Shown here: piece after piece, positions 10,036 to 21,763 of the stretch
Layout of the letters: each line of letters opens with the position of its first letter
Numbering within the stretch: the stretch's first letter is position 1
NCBI RefSeq assembly: GCF_027409185.1
Contig: NC_084462.1
Coordinates: 186,500,071 to 186,564,070 of the forward strand
Length of the DNA stretch: 64,000 nucleotides
Source: Cynocephalus volans
Taxonomy: Eukaryota > Chordata > Mammalia > Dermoptera > Cynocephalidae
Direction of reading: 5' to 3'
The notes under the pieces: model-generated
Databases searched by the model: none
What the model was told of the DNA's origin: nothing
What the model saw: the letters and a program-made list of their open reading frames with translations, nothing else
Made by a program: the position numbers and the translations under genes

Positions 10036-13000
10036 TCAGCCAAGAAATTAACCCATCAAGTCTCTCCTTCGGAAATGAGGGAGTAATAGTGTATTTCCCA
10101 GACAAACTAAAGTTTTGGGAGTTCACCACCACACGACGGGGCCTGTAAGAATTTCTCATGGGGTTCCTTCTTCTGGAATCTGAATAAGGATGACCACTAT
10201 CACAAATACACAAGAAAGAGCAAAACACAACATTTAAACAAAAAAAGCGACAGCGAGTAAGAGAGCTAAATCATGCCCCCTTAAATTTCCAGCCACCGTA
10301 GAGAAGAGAAATAAAGGGTAAGTAATGATAATAAGATATTTATATCATCTAAACAAGAAGCAGTTAAATGACAGGAATTAAACAGTACTTGTCTTTAACT
10401 ATCCATAATGTGAATGGATAAAAGTCCCCATTCAAAAGACACAAACTGACTGATTGGATTAAAAAGCTAGACTCAAGTACATGCTGTCTTCAGAGACCCA
10501 CCTCACCCTTAGAGACACACATACTTAATGTGAAGAGATGGAAAAAGACATACCACACAAGTGGAATCCAACAATGGGCAGGAATTCATAGTGTTATATC
10601 AGACAAAATAGACTTTAAACCAAAAAGCATAAAAAGAAACAACACCACTATATAATGATAAATATATCTATACTGCTAGAAGACATAATAATCATAAATG
10701 CATATGTATCCAATACTGCAGGACCCAGATATAAGAAAGCAAACTCTCTTAGGCCTAAAGAAAGAAATAGGCTCTAATACATTAACAGTGGGTGATCTGA
10801 ACAACCCTTTCATGATATGGGACAGATCTCCCAGGCAACAAATCAACAGAGAGACACAGGATTTAATCTACACCTTACACCAACAAGACCTGGCAGATAT
10901 ATACAGAACATTTCACCAAACAACAAAAGAATATACTTTCTTCTTATAAGGTCATGGAACATTCTCCAGGATGGACCACATACTAGGACAAAAATGTAGT
11001 CTCCGCTCATTTAAAAACCTTAAAGCATTCCAAGTATCTTTTCAGACAACAATGGACTAAAACTGAAAATTAATAATAAGCAAAACTCATGAAACTATAC
11101 AAATACATCAATACTGAAAAACAGGCTCCTAAATGACCTACAGGTCGAAGAAGAAATTAAACAGGAAATCAAAAAATTTCTTGAAACTAATGAAAATAAA
11201 GATACATCATAACAAAACTGGTGGGATACTGCAAAATGGAATGCTAAGAGGCAAGTTTATTACAATAAATGCATACATCAAAAGAACGGAAAGACTTCAA
11301 TTAAACCACATAAGAGTACACCTCTAAGAACTTGAAAAACAACAACAATCCAAACCTAAGGGTAGTAGACGGAAAAAGAAATAATTAAGATCAGAGCAGA
11401 ACTAAATGAAATAGAGACCCAAAAAACAATGGAAAAGATTAACAAACCAAAAAGTTGCTATTTTAAGAAGATAAATAAAATAGACAAATCATTAGCTAGG
11501 TTAACAACAACGACAAAAAATTAAAAAAAATAAAAAAGTAGAGAGAAGACCCAAATAACATAAATCAGAAATGAAAAAAGAGACATTAAAGCCAATACCT
11601 CAGAAATGCAAAGAATAACTAGAGAGTATTATGAACAACTGTATGAAACCAAATATAAAAATCTGGAAGAAATGGACAAGTTTCTAGACACACACAAACT
11701 ACCAAGACTGAATCAAGAACAGACAGAAAACCAGAACGGACCAATAACAAGCAAGGAGATTGAATCGGAAATCAGCAATCTTCCAACAAAGAAAAGTCCA
11801 GGTCTGCATAGCATTACGGATGAATTCTCTCAAACGTTTAAAGAGGAGTTAATGACAATTCTTCTCCAACTATTCGAAAAATTGAAAGAGAAGCCACTCT
11901 CTCAAACTCATTCTATGAGGTGAACATATCTCTGATATCAAAACCAGGTAAAGACAAAACAAAAATAGAAAAATACAGACCAATATCTTTGGTGAATATA
12001 GATTTAAAAATCCTCAACAAAATATTTGCAATCAGAATACAGCAACACATTAAAAACATTATACAACAAGATCAAGTGGGATTCATACAAGGAATGTAAT
12101 GATGGTTCAACATATAAAAGTCAATAAATGTGATGCATCACATCAACAAACTCACAAACAAAAACCTTATGATTATCTCCACAGATGCTGAAAAAGCATT
12201 TGACGAAATTTGACATCCCTTCATGATAAAGACTCTCAACAAATTAGGTATAAAAGGAAAGTTTCTCAACATGATAAGAGCCATTTATGACAAGCCCACT
12301 GTCAGTATCATTCTGAATGGGGAAAAAGTGAGGGCCTTTTCCTTAAGAACAGGTACAAGACAAGGATGCCCACTCTCACCACTGCTGTTTAACATAGTAC
12401 AGGAGGTACAAGCCAGAGCAATCAGGCAAGAGATAGAAATAAAGGGAATCCAGACTGGAAGAGACAAAGTCAAACTGTCTCTATTTGCAGATGATATGAT
12501 ACTCTATATAGAAAAACTTAAAGACTCTATCAAAAAACTCCTAGATCTTTTTAATAACTTCATTAACAAGTCAGGTGCATTTATATACTGAACTAATAAA
12601 CTAACAGAAAGAGAAATAAAGTAAGCGCATTTACAAACGCCAAGAAAAAAAAAAAACCTAGAAATCAATTTAACAAAGGAGGTGAAAGATCTCTCAAATG
12701 AGATGTAGAAACCACTTCTGAAAGAAATTAGAGGAGACACGAAAAAAGGAAAGATATTCCATGCTCTTGGATTGTAAGAATTAACATTGTGAAAATGTCT
12801 ATACTACCAAAAGCAATCTACAGGTTCAATGCAATCCCCTTCAAAATGCCAATGAGATTCCTCATAGAAATGGGGAAAAAAAACAGTCGTAATTTTCATG
12901 TGGAAAAACAGAAGACCCCGAATAGCCAAAGAAATCCTGAGCAAAGAATATAAAGCCAGAGGCATAACACTACTTGATTTCAAATTATACTACAAAGCTA

Positions 13001-14460
13001 TAGTATCAAAAACAGCATGGTACTGACATAACAAAAGACACTCAGACCAGTGCAGCAGAATTGAGAATCAATATATCACCCCTCAGACTTGCAGCCATCT
13101 GATATTGGAGAATGGGAACAAAAACATACATTGGGAAAAGACTGCCTCTTCCTCAAGTGATGCTGGGAAAATTGGATATCCATATGCAGAAGAATGCAAC
13201 TAGATATATACCTCTCAAAATATACAAAAATCATCTCAAAATGGATTAGAGGCTTTAATATTAGACCTTAAACCATAAAATTACTAAGGGAAAATATAGG
13301 TGAAACACTTCAGGAACTAGGTCAGTGCACGGACTTTATGACCATGAGCCTGAAATCACAAGCTACAAAAGAAAAAATAAACAAATGGGACTATATAAAA
13401 CTAAAAACCTTCTGCACAGCAAGGGGAACAATCAAGAGAGTGAAATGACAACCTACAGTGTGGGAGAAAATTTTTGCTAACTATGCATCCGACAAGGGAT
13501 TAATTCCATATTACAGAATAACTCAAGCAATTACATAGTAAAAACACAAATACCCCAGTTAAAAAATGAGCAAATGAGCTGAACAGACATTTTTCAAAGA
13601 AAGACATGCAAATGGCCAACAAATACATGAAAAAATGCTCAACATCCCTAGTCATCAGGGAAATAAAAATTAAAACAACACCGAGATTCTACCTCACTCC
13701 CGTTAGACTGGCTGTAATCAAAAAGACAGTGAATAAGAAAGGCTGGTGGGGATGTGGAGAGAAGGGAACGCTCCAGCACTGCTGGTGGAACTGTAAATTA
13801 GTACCACCACTATGGAAAACAATGTGGAGATTTCTCAAATGATTGTGAATAGATCTTCCATACAATCCAGCAAACCCACTTCTGGGTATATATCCAGAGG
13901 AATGGAAATCATCTTGTTGAAGGGACACCTGCATTCCCATATGCATCACAGCTCTTCTTTACAATAGCCAAGACATGGAACCATCTTAAATGTCCATCAA
14001 TGGTTGATTGGATAAGGAAACTGTGGTATATATGCAGCATAGAATACTACTCTGCAATAAAAAAGAATGAAATTCTCCCATTTACAACAACATGGAGGAG
14101 CCTGGAGAAACTTACGTTGAGTGAAATAAGCAAAGCACAGAGGGATAATTGCCACATGTACTCACTCATAAGTGGGAGCTGAGAGAGATGGAAGGAAGGA
14201 AAGAAAGACCACAGTGGTGCACAGGATTTGCAGAGGGAGAGAGCATACATTGGGATAAAAAATGGAGTGGTGGGGACGTGGGAGTTCGAGGGACGCTCGG
14301 GATCATTGTGTGGGGGACACGGGGCATTAATGCAAGTTGTGGTAATGGACATGCTGCCAGTCTGAATCTGGAACTCACATCTTCAGCACGAGGGCTGACA
14401 ATCAGGTTTTTATCTCATGAATATTTATAGCCAATAAAAAATAAATTGTAGAATGTTAAG
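10036..14460 (+). mobile_element. Long degenerate LINE-1 (ORF2 and 3' UTR)
   Basis: A single L1 running from about the ORF1/ORF2 junction to the 3' UTR. Endonuclease-like residues lie at 10698-10949 (VGDLNNPF, DLADIYRTFH). The reverse-transcriptase region is at 11606-12591 ([14 protein letters not shown] and FADDM). The cysteine-rich C-terminus is at 13606-13842 and the final ORF2 residues at 14000-14182. Frequent stops and frameshifts make ORF2 non-functional. The 3' end has a CCAATAAAAAATAAA tail. It abuts other L1 pieces on both sides, suggesting nested insertion. Confidence 0.85.
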
Positions 14461-15545
14461 TACAAAAAATGTATTAAGTACTTAAATCTATATGCTGGAA
14501 CTATAAAACTCCTAAAGGAAAACATAGGGTAAACACTTCAGAAAGTAGGACTGGGCAAAGACATTCTGAATATGACCCCACAAGTACACACGACAACAAC
14601 AAAAATAAACCAATCTTATTATAGCAACCGAAAACCCTCTGCATAGCAGTAGGAACAACTAAAATAGTGAAAAGACAACCTGCAGAGTGGGAGAAAGTAT
14701 TTGTAAGTTATGAATCTGACAAAGGATAAATATCCAAAATATGCAAGGAACTCATAACAGTTAAAAAACAACCCTATTAAAAAATGGTCAAAGGAGCTGC
14801 ATAGACATTTGCCAAAGGAAGATCTACGAATGGCCAACAGACACATGGAAAAATGCTCAACATCTTTCCACATCAGGCAAATGCAAATCCAAACCACATT
14901 GAGATGTCATCTCACCACAGTTAGACTTGCTGTTATCAACGAGACAGGGAATAAAATATGCAGCTGAGGATGTGGGGAAAGACAAACTATTGTACCCTGT
15001 TGGTGCTGCTTTAAATAATCGCACCCCTTATGGAAAACAGAGTGGGACTTCCTCAAACAAATACAGACACAAGTGCCATATGATCCCGCAATCCAACTGC
15101 TGGAATATTCCTAAAGAATGGAAACCATCCCGTCTGTGGGATACCAGCAGTCCCATATCTAGGTCTATTAACAGTAGTCAAGGTTGAGAACCAACACTGC
15201 ATAAGGAAAATGTGCTGTAAAAACACAAAGAAATATGACCCTGCTTAAAAATAATGAAGTACTGTCATCCACAGCAGCGTGGAGGAACTTAGAGAACATT
15301 ACGTTAAGTAAAGCAAACCAGGCACAGAAAGGGAAATGCTACATAGCCTCTCTTAGAAATGGGAGCTGACAATGAAGAAAAAAGAGGTACAACAATCACA
15401 ATAATATGTTGAACTTTCAAAAGAAGACAACAGAACGGAGGTTACCAGAGGTGGGAAAGGGTGAGGGTGACAGGGGTAACGGAGGAATTGTTAAAAGTCC
15501 ACTTAAATCAATTACATTGTGTAATGTTGAATATTCGAATTATCC
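14461..15545 (+). mobile_element. LINE-1 3' fragment
   Basis: It repeats the ORF2 C-terminal region already present in the preceding L1 (the CTCCTAAAGGAAAACATAGG block, the AATGGCCAACAGACACATGG block), then the 3' UTR. It is therefore a separate insertion. It is degenerate with no long frame. Confidence 0.75.
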
Positions 15546-15599
15546 TGATTTGAACACACATGCTGCACACAGGGATTGATATTCAAAACCGTTACCCAC

Positions 15600-15795
15600 A
15601 GATATGTACAATCAACTATGTTCCAAAAAAGAAGAATACATTTCACGGAAGTAAAGTCCACTGAATTTGAGGCGAGTTTATTTTCCACCCACTGACACAC
15701 AAAATTCTTCACCGTAAGTCTATAACAGTTTCTACCTCTTGCTCGCCAGTTCCAATCAGCATGAAGTAATCAATGTAATAAATGATTACATCTGA
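15600..15795 (-). pseudogene. ERV pol fragment, reverse-transcriptase active-site region
   Basis: The minus strand translates in adjacent frames to a run with YIDYFMLIG, EQEVET and GWKINSPQIQ. This is the class I retroviral RT signature around the catalytic YxDD, here YIDY, so the second aspartate is lost. It carries stops and frameshifts. It lies directly left of the provirus at 15816 but is not part of it, because the LTR edge separates them. Confidence 0.6.
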
Positions 15796-15815
15796 TAGCT
15801 TGTGGCAGGGAAGGC

Positions 15816-16062
15816 TGAAAGGACGAATCGACACCAGTTGACGATCCACCGGACAGAGCTCGTTTATTAGGCAGCACACACACATTATATAATGCTTCTA
15901 GGGAAGGCTGATTGGCTTAAAATACAATCCCTACTTAGAGGGCAACCAGCGCCATGATGTGGTGTGGCCGAGAAGGACTTATGTGATCAGGGTATGATCC
16001 CTTGGGGCATTTGGGCTCTTACATTCCTTGGTGTGATCCCTTGGGGCATTTGGGTTCTTACA
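15816..16062 (-). repeat. 3' LTR of the ERV-F-like provirus
   Basis: It matches the 5' LTR by eye from TGTAAGAACCC to CGTCCTTTCA. Two differences stand out. About 74 bp present in the 5' LTR (starting near 22649) are missing here, and the outermost 39 bp are tandemly duplicated (15985-16062). Because LTRs are identical at integration, both changes arose afterwards or by recombination. Confidence 0.85.
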
Positions 16063-16084
16063 TTCCTTCCTTTTTCTTGTTTTA
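16063..16084 (-). promoter_or_regulatory. Polypurine tract
   Basis: On the minus strand AAAACAAGAAAAAGGAAGGAA directly precedes the LTR start TGTAAG, the expected place for plus-strand DNA priming. Confidence 0.65.
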
Positions 16085-16360
16085 GGAAAAGGTAAGTTGA
16101 AGTCATCGAGCTACTTCGTGCTGAACTGGGGCGTTGTGGGGGGGGCAAAGGGAGGAAGGTACATAAATACCCATTATGAAACCCCAAAGGAGGGTGGAGA
16201 AACAAGTAATTTCAAAAGGGGAAAAGTCCATAAACCTTCCTTGAAGCCACAAGTCGAATATGCACTGGTTCCATTGTTCGTAGTTGGAGACTGGAGGGAG
16301 CAGCCAGGCGTCGGTGGCGCGGGCGTGTAGGACGCGTTCCCTCTGTAAGGTGGTGTCTCT

Positions 16361-17480
16361 TCAGCATCGGCTGAGGCACTCACGAGATGAGGCAGGGGGT
16401 TCATCGGTACCTAGAAGCTGGTAGTTTCTAAGCAAAAGCTGGTTAAAGGCCTGATTAGAGATTTTTCCCACTTGGGTTTGAAGAAACCTAATGATGCAGG
16501 GCAAGAAAAGGCAGGTTATGAGGATAATGATTAGAGGTCCCAAAATGGGCCAAATCCAAGTTAGGACAGGGTTTAAGATAAAAAAAGGAAAGGGGTTAGA
16601 ACTGGATGTGGTTCGTAGGCTGCAAGCTAAGTCGGTGAGTTTGATGACGTTTGTTTCTACTAGACCAGATTCATTGATATAATAACAGCATTCTTCCCCA
16701 AGGAAGATGCAAGTACCTCCTTTTTCTGCAGTGAGGAGGTCTAGTGCTCTACGGTTTTGGAGGGTGACCTGAGCTAAAGAGGTGATCTGGCTCTGTAGAG
16801 AGGAAAGAGATTCGGCAGTGGAGGTCAGAGCCCCTTCAAGTTTAGCATTTATGTCTTCGACCGCCCATAAACTGTGTCCTAAGGCTCCTCCCGACAGGCC
16901 GGCTCTGACCGCTGATGTTGTTAGGGAAATACCAACCATGATCGGGAGGAAGGCAGCCCTTTTTTTTGCCTTGAGGGTGGATGAAGAAGATGGAACAGTT
17001 CTGAACTTGTGTACAGAGTGAGTTGAGGAACGATGGTGACAAGAAGGCATGGGGCAGTAAGATTAGGCAGGATGGAGGTAGAGAGGGTTCCATTGCACCA
17101 GAAAAAGAGCCTGATGGGGCGACGGTGTGGGTATGAATGGTTGTTTTAAGATTAGAATAAGACAGAGGAAAAGTTAGGGAGGAAGAGTTTCCGATGAAAC
17201 AGTGACGGGGCAACAAAGTATTATTGTGTTTGTTGTCAGGCTCCCAGAGAGGGACATCTGGAAAGTTAAGGGGTTCTGATGGTGGGGAGGAGGTAACATC
17301 GAGAGGAAGGGAAGCATTTAAGGGGATGGCCGCCAGGAGAAGTCGCATGAGAGAGGCACAAAGAAAACAATTTCCGGGGGAGAGACCCGGTGAGGTGTGG
17401 TTGAGCCATATATAGGAAGGGGTCTGAAGGCTCCCTGGGTGAAGTGAAAGGAACAGGAGAAGGCCAAGGAGAAGGTTCAT
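16361..17480 (-). pseudogene. ERV-F-like env, one frame break, compact surface subunit
   Basis: Envelope glycoprotein relic. From an ATG at 17480 there is a hydrophobic signal segment (MNLLLGLLLFLSL), a CFLC (CxxC) motif at residues 38-41 and several N-glycosylation sites. The surface part is only about 170 residues, so the N-terminal receptor-binding domain usual in this family is absent. At the A8 run (16960-16967) the open frame changes. The transmembrane part continues in the other frame, with a basic cleavage-type site, hydrophobic fusion-peptide-like segment, LQNRRALDLL, a CX6CC motif (CIFLGEECC), a membrane span rich in I/L/P and a short tail ending near 16361. Apart from the one break the reading is open, which is unusual for an old copy. 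Whether the break is biological or a homopolymer sequencing error is unknown. Confidence 0.8.
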
Positions 17481-17573
17481 GTCTCCAGAATTGGGGGTAG
17501 GGCTGAGGTCCGGGATAGGCAGAGTTTGAGAGGGTTGGTAGGATGAGGGATACACTTTACCTGGCAGGGCAAG

Positions 17574-18475
17574 TTAAGCAGCAGTTGGAGTGCAAAGGAT
17601 GACAGGACATGGGCCTTCCCACTTAGGGGTTAGTGGGGTTTTAGGTTCCGGGGAAGTGTAGAATACTAATTGGCCTGGGCTGAGTGAAAGGTTATTTTTG
17701 GAAGGTGACGGATCTGGAAGTAGCCAGTCCTGGTACTTCCATAGCTCGGAGCGAAGGTGGGAGAGCAAGGGTAAGGCCATGGTGGGTGGTATGGGTCCTT
17801 CAGTCGCTGTGATCCCCGGGGGTAGGAGGGGCCTACCATACATGACTTCAAAAGGGGAAAGATTGGAGGGCCTTTTAGGGAGAGCCCTGGTCTTGAGTAG
17901 AGTGAGAGGTAGAAGACGCACCCAATCAAGGTGTAATTCCAGAGACAATTCAGTTAGTATGTCCTTTAAGGTTCTGTTGGTTCTCTCTACCTTTCCGGAT
18001 GCCTGAGGTCAGTAAGGGCAATGTAAGTGCCAGGGGAGAGAGAGTGACTGCGAGAGTTTCTGTATTGCCTGGGCGGTAAATTCAGGTCCATTGTCAGATT
18101 GAATGGAAGTGGGCATCCAAAATCGTGGGATGATTTGGGAAAGGAGAGTCTGGGCTATGGTGGAGGCCTTTTTATTGGATGTAGGGAATGCCTCTACCCA
18201 TTCTGAAAAGGTATCAACAAACACCAAGAGGTATTTGAGGTGCTGGACAGAAGGCATGTGCATAAAATCGACTTGCCAGTCGGCCGCAGGTGTCAGACCT
18301 CTGGCCTGGTGGGAGGGGTATGGCCCAGGTTTGAGAGGGGTGTTAGGATTGGTACGCTATCAGATTGTGCATGAGGAGGAAATTTTTTGCAAGAGGGCTT
18401 TGTCAGATGGGGTGATTGAGAAGAAGGCTTGTAAAAACTGGGATAAATCTTGGGGGCTAGAGTGAAACAGGTCAT
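17574..18475 (-). pseudogene. ERV-F-like pol: integrase
   Basis: Integrase relic in several frames. The core lies at 18009-18263 with the first catalytic aspartate in VFVDTFSEW and the second in SDNGPEF. The C-terminal domain is at 17574-17948 with LSPFEVMYGRPLLPPG and WEGPCPVILCTPTA before the stop. The N-terminal zinc-binding region (18293-18475) is poorly preserved. Stops at about 17949 and 18264 separate the pieces. The stop lies about 90 bp before the env ATG, the normal pol-env order. Confidence 0.82.
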
Positions 18476-18508
18476 GGCATCATTAGGGGGTTGAGGCTGA
18501 GAGGGTGT

Positions 18509-19350
18509 CTATGAACCTTGGGAGCCATAAGGAAGAATGGGAAGTTGGTTTTTTGTCTGTGGGTGCATTGCCGCAGTGCGTGCGGTGAGGTCAGCCTTAC
18601 AATTCCCGCGAGTGATTGGGGAATCATCCCTCTGGTGGGCTCTGCAATGAATGAGTCCTAATTCACAAGGTAAATGGGATGCCTCAATTAATGTGGAGAT
18701 TAATGCTGAGTTGGTGATTGTGTTACCCTTGGTGTTAAGCAGACCACGTTCTTTATATGGCGGCATGAGAGAGAAGTATATGAAAAACATATTTGGCGTC
18801 AGTGTATAAGTTAAAATTTCTTCCTTCAGCTAGAACGCAGGCTCGCGTGGCAGCGATAAGTTCGGCCTGCTGGTTGGTAGTACCCTTGGGTAAAGGTTGG
18901 GCCTCTATAACCGAATCAAGGGAGACTATGGCATACCCTGCGTACTGAGTGTTTCCTTCCTTGAATGAGGACCCATCCGTGAACCATGTGAGATCAGCGT
19001 GAGATAGGGGTCCCTCAGTGATGGAAGAGCGGTAAGGTATAAAATTTTGAAGGCTTTCTCTGCAGCTGTGCAAAGGGGTGTTGGGGGAATCTGGTATAGG
19101 CAGTAGGGTGGCTGGATTTAGGGTTGGGCAGGTAGTGAAGGATAGGGCAGGATTTTCCAGAAACGAGGATAGGAGGGTTAGGATTCTGAAAGGTGGGAGG
19201 GATTGGAGAGCCTTATAGGTAAGGAGGTCTTTGAGGTGATGTGGTGAGAGAATGGTGAGAGGTGCCCTAAATGTTAATTTGGATGCCTCCTTATGCAGCA
19301 ACTGCCCCGCTGCTAGGGCTCTTAGACAGGGTGCCCAGCCTCGTACAGTG
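18509..19350 (-). pseudogene. ERV-F-like pol: RT connection and RNase H
   Basis: Downstream of the SINE the frame resumes with LDPTVRGWAPCLRALAAG, typical of the RT connection domain. RNase H follows, with TWFTDGSSF, QQAELIAATRA and YTDAKYVF in one frame, and HCRAHQRDD and CKADLTAR in the next. A frameshift near 18760-18790 splits the domain. Confidence 0.82.
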
Positions 19351-19532
19351 GGGTCCAACTGTTTTTTTTTTTTTTTTTTTTTTTTTTGTCGTTTTTTCGT
19401 GACCGGCACTCAGCCAGTGAGTGCATCGGTCATTCCTATATAGGATCCGAACCCGCGGCGGGAGCGTCGCCGCGCTCCCAGCGCAGCACTCTACCGAGTG
19501 CGCCATGGGCTCGGCCCGGGTCCAACTGTTTT
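19351..19532 (-). mobile_element. tRNA-derived SINE with target-site duplication
   Basis: The element (19366-19517, minus strand) begins GGGCCGAGCCCATGGCGCAC, has an A-box-like TGGCGCACTCGG and a B-box-like GGGTTCGGATCC, and ends in a long A tail (plus-strand T run 19362-19387). A 15-bp direct repeat GGGTCCAACTGTTTT at 19351-19365 and 19518-19532 flanks it, proving retroposition into the ERV. The structure resembles SINEs I associate with colugos; this is recall, not a search. It is not a functional tRNA gene, because its anticodon arm is not tRNA-like and it has an A tail. Confidence 0.88.
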
Positions 19533-20143
19533 GATAGGTACAAGGCGGATATCTTGGACGAGACAAAAGGCGCCGTTAGGTTTTTTTACAGCGAGTATGG
19601 GAGTATTGCCTGAATGATGGGGCTTAACCCGAGGAGGGCTGTTGTGGTTAATGGATACTGAGCCTGACAAATATATTTGGAGGGGTCTTTTAGTTTTATT
19701 TGTACAGGGGAACACTGGGCCAGAGCGGGGCTGGCAGTGTCCCAAACTGTGGGGATTACAGGGTGTGTTAGCATGGGTAAGGCCTTCTTTGGAGGGGTGG
19801 AATTAGTAGGATCTTGGGCTTGAACTAGTGCTAGGAGGAAGGAAATGGGGGAAGAGCAAGAGGACAGGGGCAAAGTAATGGAGACTTGAAGCCGTGATAG
19901 AATGTCCCGTCCCAACAAGGGGACAGGGCATTGTGGCATGACTAGAAAGGAATGGGAGAAAACGGATTGAGTGCCTAGAAGGCAGCAGGTTAAAAGAGGG
20001 GTTTTTTGGGGAAAGATTTGTTTACCTCCTACCCCGACTATAGGAGAGCTGCTGGAGGTGGTGGGGCCTTTATATTCCCTTAAGACCGAAAAGGTGGCTC
20101 CAGTGTCCAGGAGGAAAGATATTGGGTGGCCGTCCATAACCAT
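19533..20143 (-). pseudogene. ERV-F-like protease and RT N-terminus
   Basis: The aspartic protease motif FLLDTGATFSVL and the flap-distal LLGRDIL lie at about 19900-20120. They are followed in the same frame by the RT N-terminus (KYICQAQYPLTTTA). A frameshift near 19610 moves to NTPILAVKKPNGAFCLVQDIR. After that point the RT fingers and palm are missing: the sequence joins directly to connection-domain residues across the SINE, so the catalytic YxDD is absent. Confidence 0.82.
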
Positions 20144-20210
20144 GGATACCCTGGGCTCTTGTTTTGTTATAGAGATGGTCGGGAAGGGCCCAAGGCTCCT
20201 TCAGTCCTAA

Positions 20211-20519
20211 TCAGTCCTCCTCAGTGAGGCCCACCATAGGTGGTGTCCACGGTTCGGGGGACTGTGTGGCAGTTGGTCCCTCACCCCTTTGGGCAAGGGG
20301 GCAATCAGATCCCCAATGTCCCTTCTTTTTGCATTTTGGACAAGGAGTGGTGGGTGGCCTGGGGGTGGGGCAAGCCTTTGCCCAATGCCCTTCCTTTCCA
20401 CATTTAAAGCAGGCTCCAGGTGGAGGCTTAGAGGTGGAGGCTGTGGGAGGGCACCCAGAGGGTTTGATAAGCCGGGCCAACATCTGGAAGTTGGCGTGGT
20501 CGGCCTTTTGTTTTCGACG
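20211..20519 (-). pseudogene. ERV-F-like gag: nucleocapsid with two zinc knuckles
   Basis: Two CCHC boxes, CFKCGKEGHWAKAC and CPKCKKKGHWGSDC, both fit CX2CX4HX4C exactly. They bind viral RNA in live viruses. A TGA stop at 20211 precedes the protease frame. Confidence 0.85.
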
Positions 20520-21180
20520 TTATTTTTCCTCCTCCTGATTATGAAAAACCTTGAAGGCCACTGACAGGATTTTGGTCTGAGGGGTTGCAGGACCCTGCTC
20601 TAATTTTTTAAGTTTAGTTTTAATGTCGGGGTAGGATGGGGCCAGGAAATAGGTCATAAGGACATGCCGGCCGTCTTCTGAGTTGGGGTCTAAGTTAGTG
20701 TATTGTTGAAAGGCCCGAGTTAATCTATTGAGGAACTCGGAGGGAGTTGCCTCCTTTTTTTTGACAATTTCTTGAATTTTTTGGAAATTGACGACCTTGT
20801 GAGCCAATTTTTTGAGACCAATTATTAAGCAAGAGGCAAAATGGTCTCGAGCCTGGATTCCCTGGGCTGTGTTATAATCCCAGTTAGGTTCCTGTTCTGG
20901 GACTGCTTGGGGGCCTGGCGGGTGATCCGGATTGGTACGATGGGTGTCAGTGGCATGGGTTTGGGCTGTATCCCAGACCCTGTGGCGTTCCTCGGGGAGG
21001 AGGGTATTGGCTAGGAGCATGAAGATGTCATGATGTGTGAGGCTGTAGGCCTGCAGGATCCATTGGAATTCTTTAATGTAGGTGGTAGGGTCGGTAGAGA
21101 AAGAGCCTAGTCTTTTTTCTGATTCTGTAAGGTCAGCTAGGGAAAAGGGAACATGGACCCTAACTACTCCTTCAGCCCCA
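20520..21180 (-). pseudogene. ERV-F-like gag: capsid
   Basis: Capsid-type residues include WDYNTAQGIQARDHF, LIIGLKKLAHK and the major-homology-like FLNRLTRAFQQYTNLDP. The frame is open from 21020 to 20520 and broken upstream. Confidence 0.75.
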
Positions 21181-21181
21181 G

Positions 21182-21763
21182 CTACCTCACGTAGTGGGGC
21201 GATTGTTGAAGGGGCGGGGGGAGGTCCTCGGAACGGGTGAAAGGGGGGCTTAGTGGGTCAGGAGTAGGGGAGGGTAAAGACGGGGGAGTGGATGGCGCAG
21301 GAGGTGCAGAAGGTGACGCGGATGACGGGGGAGGAGGAGCGGGCACCGGAGGCACGGGGGGAGGAGGAGTTCGGTAGGGTGGGGGTTCATCAGCAGGGTC
21401 GAAGGTGGAAGAATCGAGGGGTGACTGTGAAGAGGGTTTACAGGCTAAAAGGACTTGAGAGGGAGCACAGGAGGAGCAGAGGGCAGGGTTCTGAGCCAAG
21501 AGGTGAAAAGCCTCGATGTAGGGGATCTCCTTCCATTTTTTTAGGTGCTGGCAGTAGTTAAAGAGGTCTCATAGAATGTTAGGATCTAGTGTGCCCTCAG
21601 GGGACCATGTGTTTTGATTATCTAAAGGATAATAAGGCCAATCTTGTGTACAGAATTTGGTGAGGAGTTTGGGCTCAATATCCGGCCTGAGGGAAAGGTT
21701 GGTGAGGTTTTTCAGAAGGCATTGAAGTGGAGAGTCCCCTAGGGAGGAGGAGGAAGCGCCCAT
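21182..21763 (-). pseudogene. ERV-F-like gag: matrix and proline-rich region
   Basis: The Gag start is at 21763 with MGASSSSLGDSPL, a plausible myristoylation signal (MGxxxS). The frame stops at 21569. The next open piece (21182-21499) is proline-rich and contains the late-domain motif PPPY in DEPPPYRTP. Confidence 0.8.

Noticed and set aside
19430-19517. Possible tRNA gene (A and B boxes)
   Set aside because: Poly-A tail, target duplication and non-tRNA 3' half show a SINE.
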